Shown: positions 1-11,340, numbered from the stretch's first letter. The stretch: DNA of 64,000 nucleotides from Ancylobacter novellus (GCA_003241695.1 QFPN01000004.1:434001-498000); one strand, 5' to 3'. The notes: generated by a model from the letters alone, not told the origin. A program made the numbers and translations.

Positions 1-217
1 GGGCGGCCCGGGCGTCGTCCGCTCGCCGCTGCTGATCATCAACAAGATCGACATCGCGCAATATGTCGGCTCCGACCTGGGCGTGATGGAGCGCGACGCG
101 AAAAAGCAGCGCGGCGCAAAACCCTTCATCTTCACCGACATGAAAAGCGGCAAGGGTCTCGACGAGGTGGTGGCCTGGATCGAGAACGACGTGCTGTTCG
201 AAGAGGAGGCGGCCTGA
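1..217 (+). CDS. ureG: Urease accessory protein UreG, C-terminal fragment
   Basis: The gene is cut by the left edge of the window; only the last 71 residues are visible. The reading frame carries the NKID guanine-specificity motif of SIMIBI-class GTPases, inside LLIINKIDIAQYVG, followed by the GAKPFIFTDMKSGKGLDEV stretch typical of UreG. UreG is the cytosolic GTPase that drives nickel insertion into apo-urease with UreD, UreF and UreE. Its TGA stop overlaps the next ATG by one base (TGATG), so it is translationally coupled to ureD. The missing N-terminus should hold the P-loop. Confidence 0.93.
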   Translation, partial: GGPGVVRSPLLIINKIDIAQYVGSDLGVMERDAKKQRGAKPFIFTDMKSGKGLDEVVAWIENDVLFEEEAA

Positions 218-1065
218 TGGCGGCGCTCGTCCTTCCGGATCCGGACTGGATCGTCGGCAAGCATGCGCTGATGAACCTGCGCGCCGTCCGCCGCCGCGGC
301 CGCACCGAAATCGATCCGCGCTCCTGGCGCATCCCCTATCAGTGGCAGGGCTGCCACTATCAGGACAATGACGACCAGCCGTTCCTCCTGCTGATCAACA
401 GCGGCGGCGGCTTCGTCGAGGGCGACGTGGCCGAGTTGCACGCGACGCTTGAGCCCGACACGAGGGCGCTGATCACCACGACGGCTGCGAGCAAGTTCTA
501 CAAGTGCCCCGGCGGCGGGACCTCGCAGGAGCTGGTCCAGATCGAGGTCGGCGACGGCGCGACGCTCGAATACTGCCCGGACGAGTCGATCCCCTTCGCG
601 CGCTCGCGCGTGCGGCGGCGCACCCACATCCGGCTGGCGCCCGACGCGCGGCTGTTCGCGACCGACATCGTCGCGGCGGGCCGGATCCATCACGGCGCGG
701 GCGAGGCCTTCGCGTTCGAGGCGCTCGACTCCGAGTTCAAGATCACGCTCGACGAGCGCCTGCTGCTGCTCGACCGGGCGGTGGCGGACGGCGCGGACGA
801 GGTCGCGGCGCTGAAACGCCTGTGGGGCGGCGCGAACTACGCCGCGACCGTCGTGGCCTACGCGCCCGACCTGCCCGCGGGCCTCGAGGAACGGCTGGAG
901 GAGGTCCTGCCGGCGACCGCGGGCGCGAGCCGGACCGGCGACTTCATCGCCTGCCGCATCCTCGCCCAGGAGGCCTGGGCCTGCCACGAGGCGGCGTTCG
1001 CCTGCTGGTCGGTGCTGCGCCCCGCGATCGCGGGCAAGCCCGCGCGCCCGATCAGGAAGTGCTGA
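217..1065 (+). CDS. ureD: Urease accessory protein UreD
   Basis: This is a 282-residue protein of the UreD/UreH family, the scaffold that binds apo-urease and forms the activation complex with UreF and UreG. The family-typical block LLLINSGGGFVEGD near residues 57-70 is followed by the conserved TTTAASKFYK region (near residues 88-97) and a beta-rich core with YCPDESIPF. It overlaps ureG by one base and appears to be the last gene of the urease operon. The ureG-ureD order with ureD at the 3' end differs from operons where ureD comes first. The length is normal for the family. Confidence 0.9.
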   Translation: MAALVLPDPDWIVGKHALMNLRAVRRRGRTEIDPRSWRIPYQWQGCHYQDNDDQPFLLLINSGGGFVEGDVAELHATLEPDTRALITTTAASKFYKCPGGGTSQELVQIEVGDGATLEYCPDESIPFARSRVRRRTHIRLAPDARLFATDIVAAGRIHHGAGEAFAFEALDSEFKITLDERLLLLDRAVADGADEVAALKRLWGGANYAATVVAYAPDLPAGLEERLEEVLPATAGASRTGDFIACRILAQEAWACHEAAFACWSVLRPAIAGKPARPIRKC

Positions 1066-1141
1066 CCGGCCTCGCGAGGCGATGACGGGGAAGGCGCCGT
1101 CCAAGAACCTCGGGCGTCGCCGCGCTTGCGCGCGCCGACGC

Positions 1142-1161
1142 CCTACAATATCAAGGATTGT
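1142..1161. promoter_or_regulatory. Putative MocR operator upstream of the regulator gene
   Basis: CCTACAATATCAA (1142-1154) runs into an inverted repeat, ACAAT (1145-1149) and ATTGT (1157-1161), 25 bases before the chosen start of the MocR gene. A 12-of-13 match, CCTACAATGTCAA, occurs at 3032-3044 upstream of the convergent DUF983 gene. Two copies in two adjacent promoters suggest a binding site for the regulator encoded between them. This is inference from sequence similarity only. Confidence 0.45.
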
Positions 1162-1185
1162 CTTGTCGCAATCCGAGAGTCTCCC

Positions 1186-2559
1186 ATGGCCGCCCGCCCG
1201 TCCTGGCCGCCGACGCTCTCTCCGCAGAACGGGCCGCTGTACCTCCAGATCGTCGACGCCATCGAACAGGCGGTCGAGCGCGGCGAGCTGCGCGAGGGCG
1301 ACCGCCTCCCGCCGCAGCGCGCGCTGGCCGAAACGGTCTCGGTCGACCTCACCACCGTCACCCGCGCCTACACCGAAGCCCGGCGCCGGGGGCTGATCGA
1401 CGCCGTGACCGGGCGCGGATCGTTCATCGCGCCGCGCCGCGGGGACGACGGGCCGGCTCTCGACCTCAGCATGAACATCCCGCCGGCGCCTCGCGGCGTC
1501 CGGCTCGCGGACGCGCTCCGGCGCGGCGTGCAGGAACTCGCGGCGCGAACCGACGTCGATCAGGTGATGTCCTACCATCCGGGCGCCGGCGCGTCGGCCG
1601 ACCGCGCCGGCGCCGCGGCCTGGCTAAGGCCCCGCTTCGGCGAGCTCGATCCCGACCGGATCCTGGTCGCGGCCGGCGCGCAGACGGCGATGGCAGCGAT
1701 CGTTACGCGGTTCGCGGCGCCGGGCGCGACGATCGCCTGCGAGCCGCTCGTCTATCCGGGCGTTCTGTCGCTCGCCCGCTGTTTCGGCCATCGTCTCGCG
1801 GCCGTGGAGGCGGACGCCGAAGGCATGCTTCCGGAGGCTCTGGAGAGGATGTGCGCCGCCTCCCCGACCCGGCTTCTCTATCTCAATCCCACCATCGCCA
1901 ACCCGACGGCGGCCACGATGTCCGAAGGCCGCCGCGCGGACATCGTCGCGACGGCACGTCGCCACGGCCTGCAGATCCTCGAAGACGATCCCTATTCGCC
2001 GCTCGCCGCCGACGCCCCAACGCCGTTCGCGGCGCTCGCCCCGGACCTCGTCTGGCACGTCCATACGCTGTCGAAATGCCTGACGCCGGGCCTCCGGGTC
2101 GCGTTCGTCGTCGCCCCGTCGCGCAAGGAACGCTCGGCGCTGGTTCCGACGCTGCGGGCCTTGAGCCTGATGCCCTCGCCGCTCGCCACCGCCCTGCTCG
2201 GCGCCTGGATCCGGGACGGCCTCGCGACCGACATTCTGGAGGGCGTGCGCGCGGAAGCGGCCGCCCGGCAGGCGCTCGCGCGAAGCATCCTGCCCGCCGC
2301 CGCTCCGGGGCACCCGAACGCGATCCATCTCTGGCTGCCGCTGCCGGACGGCTGGGACAGGGGCGAACTCGCCGCCCGCGCGCGGCGGAGCGGTCTCGCC
2401 GTAACCTCGTCGGACGCGTTCAGCGCCGCCGGGACCGCGCCGCAGGCCGTGCGGATCTCGCTGGGAGCCGTGCGGGAGCGTTCCCGCCTCGCCGGCGCGC
2501 TGACGACGCTCGCGGAGATCCTGCGCGAGGACGCAAGCGCGCGGACCGAGGTGGTGTAG
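1186..2559 (+). CDS. MocR-type (GntR HTH + aminotransferase-fold) transcriptional regulator
   Basis: This 457-residue protein has an N-terminal GntR winged helix (about residues 14-80, including GDRLPPQRALAETVSVDLTT) fused to a type I aminotransferase fold. The PLP-binding lysine is visible in HTLSKCLTPG (Lys297 in this numbering). MocR/PdxR regulators use PLP or PLP-amino acid adducts as the effector rather than acting as enzymes. The ATG at 1186 was preferred over the in-frame ATG at 1126 because the family starts just before the HTH and because the putative operator at 1142-1161 would otherwise lie inside the gene. It converges on the DUF983 gene with a 12-base gap. The target regulon is unknown; alternatives include regulation of pyridoxal or taurine/GABA genes elsewhere. 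Confidence 0.85.
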   Translation: MAARPSWPPTLSPQNGPLYLQIVDAIEQAVERGELREGDRLPPQRALAETVSVDLTTVTRAYTEARRRGLIDAVTGRGSFIAPRRGDDGPALDLSMNIPPAPRGVRLADALRRGVQELAARTDVDQVMSYHPGAGASADRAGAAAWLRPRFGELDPDRILVAAGAQTAMAAIVTRFAAPGATIACEPLVYPGVLSLARCFGHRLAAVEADAEGMLPEALERMCAASPTRLLYLNPTIANPTAATMSEGRRADIVATARRHGLQILEDDPYSPLAADAPTPFAALAPDLVWHVHTLSKCLTPGLRVAFVVAPSRKERSALVPTLRALSLMPSPLATALLGAWIRDGLATDILEGVRAEAAARQALARSILPAAAPGHPNAIHLWLPLPDGWDRGELAARARRSGLAVTSSDAFSAAGTAPQAVRISLGAVRERSRLAGALTTLAEILREDASARTEVV

Positions 2560-2571
2560 GCGGCCTCCGCC

Positions 2572-2982
2572 TCAATCCGCCCATTCGTTGCGGGCGTCGC
2601 GCCGATCCAGCCAGATCAGGCGGCCTTCGGCGGCCTTGTAGTGATACTGGCTCGCCACCAGCCATCCCTTGAGCGGCCTCAGCGGCGGAAGCACCGTCAG
2701 CAGCATGACCGGCAGCGTCGTGAACAGGTGCATCCAGTACGGCGCCTGATAGGCCATTTCGAGCCAGACTGCGAAGGCGGCCGACGGCAGGCAGGCGAAG
2801 GTCATGGCGAAGAACGCGGGACCGTCCGCCGGGTCGGCGTAGGAGTAATCCAGCCCGCATTTCTCGCATTCAGGCCTCAGCTTCAGGAAGCCATCGAAGA
2901 GATGCCCCTCGCCGCAGCGCGGGCAGCGCCCCCGGATTCCAACCCTCCAGGGCTCGAGCCTCGTCTGTGTTCCATCGGCCAT
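2572..2982 (-). CDS. DUF983 family membrane protein with zinc-knuckle N-terminus
   Basis: This is a 136-residue protein. CPRC (20-23) and CEKC (39-42) form a CxxC-CxxC zinc-binding head, followed by the DUF983 signature YADPADGPAFFAM and two transmembrane helices. The function of DUF983 is not known. The ATG at 2982 was chosen over the one at 3081 because conserved sequence begins there and the longer form would cover the promoter motif at 3032-3050. It is convergent with the MocR gene, and its promoter shares a motif with that gene's promoter. Confidence 0.8.
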   Translation of the reverse strand: MADGTQTRLEPWRVGIRGRCPRCGEGHLFDGFLKLRPECEKCGLDYSYADPADGPAFFAMTFACLPSAAFAVWLEMAYQAPYWMHLFTTLPVMLLTVLPPLRPLKGWLVASQYHYKAAEGRLIWLDRRDARNEWAD

Positions 2983-3031
2983 CGGCGTCCGCCTCGCGAC
3001 TAGATCGTACGAGAGGAACCTAATTCGTATG

Positions 3032-3050
3032 CCTACAATGTCAATATTGC
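3032..3050. promoter_or_regulatory. Second copy of the putative MocR-associated motif
   Basis: CCTACAATGTCAA at 3032-3044, with an imperfect inverted repeat (ACAAT 3035-3039, ATTGC 3046-3050), lies 50-68 bases upstream of the DUF983 start on the minus strand. It matches the motif in front of the MocR gene at 12 of 13 positions. The rest of the 2983-3198 gap shows no coding potential. Confidence 0.4.
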
Positions 3051-3198
3051 ATTCATCACACGCGCCCGCTCGCGCCTGCACGAAAGGTCTCGCGCGCCTC
3101 GATCCGACCGCGGCGGCCGACGGACCGCGCGTCGCCCCGGAAGGCGGCGGCTCTAACGGGGCGTCCTGAGCGGAATGCGCGTCGTCGGCGGGCGAGGC

Positions 3199-5175
3199 CT
3201 AAGGCAGCGAAACGCCGGCGCGGGTCCGCGCCCAGCGAATCGCCTCCTCGCGCGGCATCGGGCGGGCGAGCAGATAGCCCTGAAACGCCGTGCAGCCGAG
3301 CTCCTTCATCGTCGCGAGATCGTCCTCCCGCTCGATGCCCTCGGCCACGACCTCGAAGCCGAGCGGATCCGAGAGATTGAGGATCGCTTGCACGAGGCTG
3401 CGGTTCTCGACCGATTCGGCCACGCCGTCGACGAAGACGCGATCGATCTTCACCCGGTCGACCCGCAGGCGCCGCAACGCCCCGAGCGACGAATAGCCGA
3501 CGCCGAAATCGTCGATCGCGATCCGGACGCCCGCGGCCGAAAGGGCGACGAGCTTTCCCCGGATCGCGTCGATGTCGAGCGCGGTCTCCTCGGTGATCTC
3601 GACCTCGAGCTTCTCCGGCGCGACGTCGAAGCGACGAAGATCCTTCAGAATGAGGTCGTCGAGCGGAACCTGCGAAATCTCGCGGGGCGAAACGTTCATC
3701 GCCACGTTGACGTCGGTGAGGCCCGACGCCTCGAAAGCGCGGATCGTCCGGCAGACCTCCGCGAGGATGAAGCGAAGCAGGGCTTCGCCGAGCCCGGCGA
3801 GCGACGCCGAGGCGATGAGCTGCTGCGGCGCGATCCAGCCGTGCCTGGGGTGAAGCCAGCGGACCAGCGCCTCGAACCCTCCGAGGCGCGCCCCGCCGTC
3901 GACAACGATCGGCTGGTACCAGACCTCGACGCCGCCATCGACCAGCGCCCTTCCGAGATCGCGCTCGATGTCGCGCCGCATGGTGAGGTTCCAGGCGAGG
4001 CGGTCGTCGAACACGTAGCAGCGGTTCCGGCCGGCGGCTTTCGCCGCGTAAAGAGCCTCGTCGGCGGAGATGAGCAGTTCGTCTATCGCGGGCGCCGTCG
4101 AGACGTGGACGCCGATGCTGACGCCGATCCGTCCCGCATCGAAGGCGGCGAACGGAATCGCGATTGCGGCGATCAGTTCCTCGGCCAGAAGGGCGGGCTC
4201 CACCTGCACGAGGCCCGTCTCGAACAGCACGGCGAACTCGTCGCCGCCGAGCCGGGCCACCGCGAAGCCGCCCTGCAACGTCACATCAAGCCGCCGCGCG
4301 ACCTCGATCAGAACCTTGTCGCCCGCCTTGTGGCCGTAGGTGTCGTTGACCGCCTTGAAGCCGTCGAGGTCGAGCAGCAGCAGGCAGAGCGGAGACTGGG
4401 CCACCGCCGCGCGCCGTTGCGCCTCCTCCATGAACCCATTGCGGTTCAGCAGTCCCGTGAGCCCGTCGTGGGACGCTCTGCGACTCATCTCCTCAGCGAT
4501 CTGGGTCGCCCGCTCGTGCGCGCCCGACAGCGAGGCGGCGAGAAACGTCGCCTCGTTCTTGAGGCGGCTCGTCTCCCAAAGCAGCCCTTCGCTCTCCCGA
4601 CACGCCCGGATCAAGGCGGCCAGATAGAGCAGCACCGTCGCTCCGAGGCAGATCCGGTCGAACCCGCCCGCATAGAACAGGCAGCCGGCGGCCGAGAGCA
4701 GCGGCGGCGTGATGAAGCCGATCGGAATCTGCGCATAGGCGAAGCCATGCGTCACCGCCCCGGCGGTGATGCCGCAGACGACCGTCAGATAGAACAGCGT
4801 CTGGGGGGAGGTGTATCCCGCGCAAAGCGCCGGAATGCACGCCCAGACCAGCCCCGAAGCCAGCGCAAGAAGAGAATGCCATCGAAGTCGCGACGTGACG
4901 CCGGCAGGAGCGGCGGGCGCGTCCGTGCGGCAGAGGATGACGCGCAGGGCGTTGACGACGCTTGAACATGCGAACCAGACGAGCCCGGCGAAGGTCTCTC
5001 CCGAATTCCAGGCCACCAGCGTCGCGGTCGCGCCAAGAGCGACGTTGACGGGAATGGAGAGCAGGACGCTGCGCCGGACCGCCGCAAGCTGTTCCGCACG
5101 GATGAGCTGCGGAAGCTTCGCTGGCGAGATCGCGTCTTCGCGCGAAAGCGACGTCTCCGCCGGGCCCATGCTCAA
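3199..5175 (-). CDS. Membrane-anchored GGDEF-EAL protein (c-di-GMP synthesis/turnover)
   Basis: This is a 658-residue protein. About six hydrophobic segments fill residues 35-190 without a recognisable sensor family. They are followed by a diguanylate cyclase domain with an intact GGDEF motif (310-314) and an EAL phosphodiesterase domain with an intact EAL motif (435-437). The later EAL-domain signatures also look complete: NVSPRE, EITEE, IDDFGVGYSS, VKIDR, AEGIE and FQGYL. Both catalytic modules could therefore be active, and the net output on c-di-GMP cannot be predicted. The gene is monocistronic. The 438-base gap upstream (5176-5613) holds its promoter region but no gene I could support. 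Confidence 0.9.
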   Translation of the reverse strand: MSMGPAETSLSREDAISPAKLPQLIRAEQLAAVRRSVLLSIPVNVALGATATLVAWNSGETFAGLVWFACSSVVNALRVILCRTDAPAAPAGVTSRLRWHSLLALASGLVWACIPALCAGYTSPQTLFYLTVVCGITAGAVTHGFAYAQIPIGFITPPLLSAAGCLFYAGGFDRICLGATVLLYLAALIRACRESEGLLWETSRLKNEATFLAASLSGAHERATQIAEEMSRRASHDGLTGLLNRNGFMEEAQRRAAVAQSPLCLLLLDLDGFKAVNDTYGHKAGDKVLIEVARRLDVTLQGGFAVARLGGDEFAVLFETGLVQVEPALLAEELIAAIAIPFAAFDAGRIGVSIGVHVSTAPAIDELLISADEALYAAKAAGRNRCYVFDDRLAWNLTMRRDIERDLGRALVDGGVEVWYQPIVVDGGARLGGFEALVRWLHPRHGWIAPQQLIASASLAGLGEALLRFILAEVCRTIRAFEASGLTDVNVAMNVSPREISQVPLDDLILKDLRRFDVAPEKLEVEITEETALDIDAIRGKLVALSAAGVRIAIDDFGVGYSSLGALRRLRVDRVKIDRVFVDGVAESVENRSLVQAILNLSDPLGFEVVAEGIEREDDLATMKELGCTAFQGYLLARPMPREEAIRWARTRAGVSLP

Positions 5176-5613
5176 TCCTCGAACGGAACGCTCGCAACCG
5201 CGCGCTCAAGACTCACTGGGCGGACGATTGCGCGCCTTGTGTTAAAGCCCTCACAATATTGAAGCTTTCTTCGTCGTAGGAAAGTGCGGTTGCGACGGAT
5301 CGGCCTCGCGACTTTCTCCCCATGTCGCACGCTCGACGTCGCCGCGCCGAAGAGCTGCTCCTCAGTCGCTTCCGGTCGTCTCGACCTGCTGCGGTTTCGG
5401 ACCTTCCTTCCCTTCGACTTCTCGCAAATGGACGCCGAAAGGGTTCGCGTCGGTCCGGTTCCTCAGCTCCACAATCTGCGACGCAGCCTATGGTTCCGTC
5501 CTACGGCGCCGGCTGCAAGGTTCTGTCGGAACTCTGCGAGAACCGACGACAGAAGCGAGCGATCGCGCTTCCGTCGTCGTCCGGGTCCGCAAAAGCCGCG
5601 AACGTCGTCGCGC

Positions 5614-6663
5614 TCAGCCCTGAACGATGCTTTCCCCCAGCCTGCTGTCGACGGTCGCCACCGTCCGGTCGATTTCCGCGTTGGGCATGCCGAGCTGATG
5701 CGAGATCAGCTTCACGAGCAGATCGACGCGCTCGATGAACGGCGCCCCATTGGCCACCGCCCGCGCCGCCGACGAAGGCTTGAGCAGGCTTTCGGCCGCC
5801 TTGGCGTATTTCTCGAACGGAACCTGGTCTTCGGGGTCGGCGCCCAGCCGGCGCGCGATCGCGTCGACATGCTCGTAGATCGAGCGCGACAGCTCGATGT
5901 CGCCATGGACCGCGTCGCGGATGGACTGCGGCTCGCCGGCCGTGATGCAGCGATAGTTGCCGGTCAGCAGCATCGACCACTTGGCCAGCGGCACGAACAG
6001 CGAATCGAACACCTTGACCTTCACCGGCACGTCGTGGCCGTCGAGCCGCACGGCGTCGATGTCGCCCTCGAGCTCGCGCAGCAGCCGGTTGGGCGCCTCA
6101 TCGGCGAAAGTCGCGGCCTTGAAATTGGTCGGCAGGCCGACATGCAGGACGTTCGCGTCCTCGTCCGGCGGGCGGAAGGCCTGCGGATCCGGCGAGCAAA
6201 GCGTCACGAGACCCGGCTCGAACCGCTCCCACACCTGCGGGTTGGTGAACGCCTCTTCGAGGTCCATCTCGGCGAGCGCGGGGATCCGCTTGAGATAGGG
6301 CAACGGGGGCATATTCATGATCGAGAGGCAGGGCAGCCTGGCCTCCGCGATCTTGACCATCAGCATCCGGATCGTGTGGTTGGCGTATTGCGGCTCCTGC
6401 ATTGCAAGGCCGACCAGATCGTACCGGGACACGTCCACGTCCTGCGGCGGCGTCGCGTCCAGTTTACCAGGAAGGTCGCGTGAAAAGATTGCGCGATGGG
6501 TCGGCTCGTCGCGCAACTTGATGCGAACTTCGGTGCCGGCGCTGTTGATGAGATCTGCAGTCTTCTGCCGGCAGACCAGAGTGACGTTGTGACCAGCCAT
6601 CAACAGCTTGGTCGCCAGCAATGAACCGTAAGAAGCACCAAGAATTAGAATATTGCGCGCCAT
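5614..6663 (-). CDS. Ketopantoate-reductase-like NAD(P)-binding protein
   Basis: This is a 349-residue protein starting with a Rossmann fold (NILILGASYGSLLATKLL) of the ApbA/PanE superfamily. The C-terminal half has the helical look of that family (LFVPLAKWSMLLTGNYRC). It is longer than PanE (about 300 residues) and the catalytic lysine region of PanE is not obvious, so an authentic ketopantoate reductase is not claimed. A related 2-hydroxyacid or opine-type dehydrogenase is possible. The ATG at 6663 is preferred over 6699 because the beta-strand of the fold begins directly after it. Neighbouring genes do not suggest a pathway. Confidence 0.65.
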   Translation of the reverse strand: MARNILILGASYGSLLATKLLMAGHNVTLVCRQKTADLINSAGTEVRIKLRDEPTHRAIFSRDLPGKLDATPPQDVDVSRYDLVGLAMQEPQYANHTIRMLMVKIAEARLPCLSIMNMPPLPYLKRIPALAEMDLEEAFTNPQVWERFEPGLVTLCSPDPQAFRPPDEDANVLHVGLPTNFKAATFADEAPNRLLRELEGDIDAVRLDGHDVPVKVKVFDSLFVPLAKWSMLLTGNYRCITAGEPQSIRDAVHGDIELSRSIYEHVDAIARRLGADPEDQVPFEKYAKAAESLLKPSSAARAVANGAPFIERVDLLVKLISHQLGMPNAEIDRTVATVDSRLGESIVQG

Positions 6664-6873
6664 GCTTTTCGTTTCCATTCGTTGCAAAATTTTTGTCATC
6701 CCCTATCGCAAGGCGGCGTGGCATACAATTCGACATTTATCTATCGGGTCATTCGTTCTTGCGCAGTAACGGCGAAAATCCGACGACGCGAAGGGGCGCA
6801 GCGGATCGCTGCGGGCGCGCCGGGTTGCTGGCGTGAGATCATGCCGTCATGAGCGACTGCGCCGGCTGCGACG

Positions 6874-7792
<919 letters not shown>

Positions 7793-7800
<8 letters not shown>

Positions 7801-10800
7801 CGTCGCGTTCCGGCTGGGAGGCGAGCAGGGCCATGTATCCGCGCAGATCGAAGGCTCGGATTCTTTCGCGCGCCGCGGTGACGAACGGGCCGGAGCCAAG
7901 CTCCGCCGTCTCGAGCTCCGCGAGCTTTGCCTCGATGCCGCTGACGAAGCCCATTTCGCCGAGCCGGGTCAGTTCCTGCATGTGCCGCGTCGAGAGCGGA
8001 ACCGCGCCCCCGGACGGGCTTCGCGCCGGCGCGGCGTCGGCGTCGCCTTCGGTGATGAAGGTCAGGCGGAGCAGCGTCTCGACGCTTCTCATCAGCGCCT
8101 GCAGATCGATCGGCTTCGCGATCGCTCCGTCGTGGTCGGCCGGCCGCCCGGCGGAGAAGGCGGCGTCGCCGAGATTGGCCGACATCATCAGGATCCGGAC
8201 CGCCTCGTCGTTCTCGCGCAGCCGGCGCGCGACCTCCAAGCCGGACAGGCCCGGCATCGACACGTCGAGCAGGACGAGATCGGGCCTCCGGTCGCGCGCG
8301 ATTTCGAGCGCCGACGGGCCGTCGTTCGCAGCCGTCACCAAGAAGCCGAGCGGCTCCAGCGTCTCGCGCATCAGGTTGCGCTGGTCGGCGTCGTCGTCGA
8401 TCACCAGAACGCTGCGGCGACGCCCGAGATAGCCGGTCGCGCGCTTCGCCGGCGAGGGCGGCCGGCGCGCGGCGGCGACATGAGGCAGCATGAGCTTCAC
8501 GCGGAAGACGCTGCCCTTGCCCGGCTCGCTTTCGAGCGAGATCTCGCCGCCCATGATCTCGACCAGAAGCTTGGTGATGGTGAGGCCGAGGCCCATGCCC
8601 GGCTGAAGCTGGGCGAGCGGCGCGCCGCCGCGCTCGAAGGGCTCGAAGACGCGTTCCAGATCTTCCCGTCTGATGCCCTGGCCGGTGTCCGCGATCTCGA
8701 ACAGCGCCACCTGGCTCCGGTAGGAGACGCGGAACGTCACCCGGCCGACATCGGTGAACTTCACGGCGTTCGACAGAAGGTTGATGAGCACCTGCCGCAG
8801 CCGCTTGCCGTCGCAGCGCACGACCGGCGGGAGCGCCCCCACGCCCTCGAAGACGAAATCCACGCCCTTGGCGCCCGCCTGAAGGCGGAACATGTCGGCG
8901 AGCTGTTCGAGGAAGTCCCCGGTCCAGACGTCCTCGCGGGCGAGCTTCAGGCGGCCGGCCTCCACCTTGGCGATGTCGAGCAGGCCGTCGAGCAGCCCCG
9001 CGAGATGCTCGGCGCTGCGGCGGATGACGCGCACGCCCTTGTGGGCCTTGGGCGACAGGCCGTCTTCGACGTCGAGGAGCTGGGCGTAGCCGAGCACGGC
9101 GTTCAGCGGCGTCCTGAGTTCGTGGTTGATGCCGACGACGTAGCGGCTTTTCGCGAGATTCGCCGCCTCCGCGACCTCCTTGGCGCGCTGCAGCGCGGCG
9201 TCGGTCCTCCTGTGCGCCTCGATCTCGCGCATGAGCAGTGAGGTCTGGCGGGCTGTCTCCTCCTGCGCGATCTCGCGGCTCTCATGCGCCAGCACGAACA
9301 GCCACGCCGCGACGCCCACGACGATGATCAGGATGAGAAAGACGGCCCAGAGCGTGCCGGCCACCGCCGCGGCCTGCTCCGGGGCCGTGCGCACGGCGAG
9401 GAAGTGGACGAGCAGCAGCGCGAAGCCGAGCGTGCCGACGAGCGTCGCGAACACGCCGAAGAAATGGCCGTTGCGCGTGTTGAGCCGCGCCATCCACGGG
9501 ACCGGAAGCAGCGCGGTGAGCAACCCGACCACCTGCGCCTGATAGCGCGCATGCGGCTTGCAGCCGTCCCGGCAACGCGCGTCGATCGAACAGCAGAGCG
9601 AGCAGATCGGTCCAGAGTAGACCGGGCAATGGGCCATGTCCTCGGGCTCGAAGGCGTTCTCGCAGACCGCGCAGGAGAGCGACGGCTTCAGCCGCCACTG
9701 CGCGCGGGGCTTGCGGGCGAGATAGTAGCGCCCGCGGGTCGCGATCGCGATCGCGGGGGCGGCTGCGAAAGCGACGACCAGCGCCACGAACGGCGCGAGC
9801 GCCTGAGCGTGAAGGCCGAAGGCGCCCATATAGGCCGCGACCGCCGCGGCCGTCGCCACGACCATGGCGCCGACGCCGACGGGGTTCACGTCATAGAGAT
9901 GGGCGCGCTTGAACTCGATCCGCGGCGGACTGAGGCCGAGCGGCTTGTTGATTGCGAGGTCTGCGACGAGCGCCCCCACCCACGCGACCGCGACCACGGA
10001 ATAGAGGCCGAGGGTCTGTTCGAGCGTCTTGTAGATGCCGGCCTCCATCAGCAGCACGGCGATCGCGACGTTGAAGAACAGCCAGACGATGCGGCCCGGA
10101 TGGGCGTGGGTCAGCCGGGAGAAGAAGTTCGACCACGCGATCGAGCCGGCGTAGGCGTTGGTCACGTTGATCTTGAGCTGCGAGACCATGACGAAGGCCC
10201 CGGTCAGCGCAAGCGCGACCTGCGGAGACGACGTCACGTAGCCGAAGGCCGCGAGATACATCTGCGTCGGCTCGCCGGCGTGCTCGGCCGGGACGCCCTT
10301 CGAGATCGCGAGCGCCGCGAGGAAGGAGCCGACCAGCATCTTGACGGCGCCGGGCACCACCCATCCGGGGCCGGCGGCGATCAGCGCCGCCCACCAGGCG
10401 ATCCGGCCGGATCGCTTCCGCTCCGGCATGAAGCGCAGGATGTCGACCTGCTCGCCGATCTGCGCCACCAGCGCGAACACGACGGCGCCCGCCGCGCCCG
10501 CGCCGAGCAGGTTGAAGCCGCCGCCGGTCGCGGCGGAGCCCGTGAAATCGGCCCAGGAGGCGAAGCTCGCGTCGTCATGCAGCGCGATGTAGATCAGCGG
10601 GATGAGGTTCAGCGCGATCCAGAACGGCTGGGTCCACACCTGAAAGCGGCTGATCCAGGCGATGCCGTGGGTGACGATCGGAATCACGACGATCGCGCTG
10701 ACGACGTAGCCGATCGACAGGGGCAGCCCGAAGCAGAGCTCGAGCGCGAAGGCGAGGATCGCGGCCTCGATCGCGAAGAAGATGAAGGTGAAGGAGGCGT

Positions 10801-11164
10801 AGATCAGCGACGTGATCGTCGAGCCGATGTAGCCAAAGCCCGCGCCGCGCGTCAGCAGGTCGATGTCGACGCCGTCGCGGGCCGCGTAATAGGCGATCGG
10901 CAGCCCCGTGAGGAAGATCAGCGCCGAGACGCCGAGAATCGCCGCGAGCGCGTTCTCGAAGCCGTAGGCGAGCGTGATCGCGCCCCCGATCGCCTCGAGC
11001 GCGAGGAACGACACCGCGCCGAGCGCAGTGTTGCCGACGCGCACGGCGGACCACTTCCGCGCCTTCTTGGCGGTGAAGCGGAGGGCGAAGTCCTCGAGCG
11101 TCTCGTCGCCGACCCACTGGTTGTAGCGACGTCGCGTGGGCACGATGCGCAGCCGCTCGGTCAC
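7793..11164 (-). CDS. NCS1 transporter / histidine kinase / receiver fusion (transporter-type sensor)
   Basis: This protein has about 1123 residues. An N-terminal purine-cytosine permease-like (NCS1) module has about 12 transmembrane segments up to residue 480. It is joined to a cysteine-rich stretch starting at Cys498 (CAVCENAF, then CPVYSGPICSLCCS and CRDGC) and two more membrane helices. A HisKA domain with H-box His681 (INHELRTPLN), a HATPase domain (LINLLSNAVKFT, IADTGQGI, PGMGLGL) and a receiver with Asp967 (LVLLDVSMPG) complete it. Solute-carrier histidine kinases couple ligand binding or transport to signalling; the amide/urea genes alongside suggest an amide, urea or related ligand (inference). 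The GTG at 11164 is the likely start; the frame stays open to 11356, but the extra 64 residues look non-coding and include the promoter region. Confidence 0.85.
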
Positions 11165-11340
11165 GGCGCGCCCCGCGGCTCCACACTCATTCCGCGGCGT
11201 CGCACAAAACGGTCCCCTTCTGGCCTGCCGCCTTTGTTGCAAGCAAGCGGCGCGCCATCCCGCCCGCGCTTGGGCGGGGACAGGAAAACGCGAGCGTTCG
11301 CGCGAGCGTAGCGCATCATAGGCGCCGGCTCCGGCGCCTC

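Noticed and set aside
3175..4965. 596-codon plus-strand frame opposite the GGDEF-EAL gene
   Set aside because: The plus-strand product is an Arg/Asp-rich shadow, while the minus frame has intact GGDEF and EAL domains.
9284..11311. 675-codon plus-strand frame opposite the NCS1/kinase fusion
   Set aside because: Highly charged, His/Arg/Asp-rich shadow without any domain; the minus frame explains the region.
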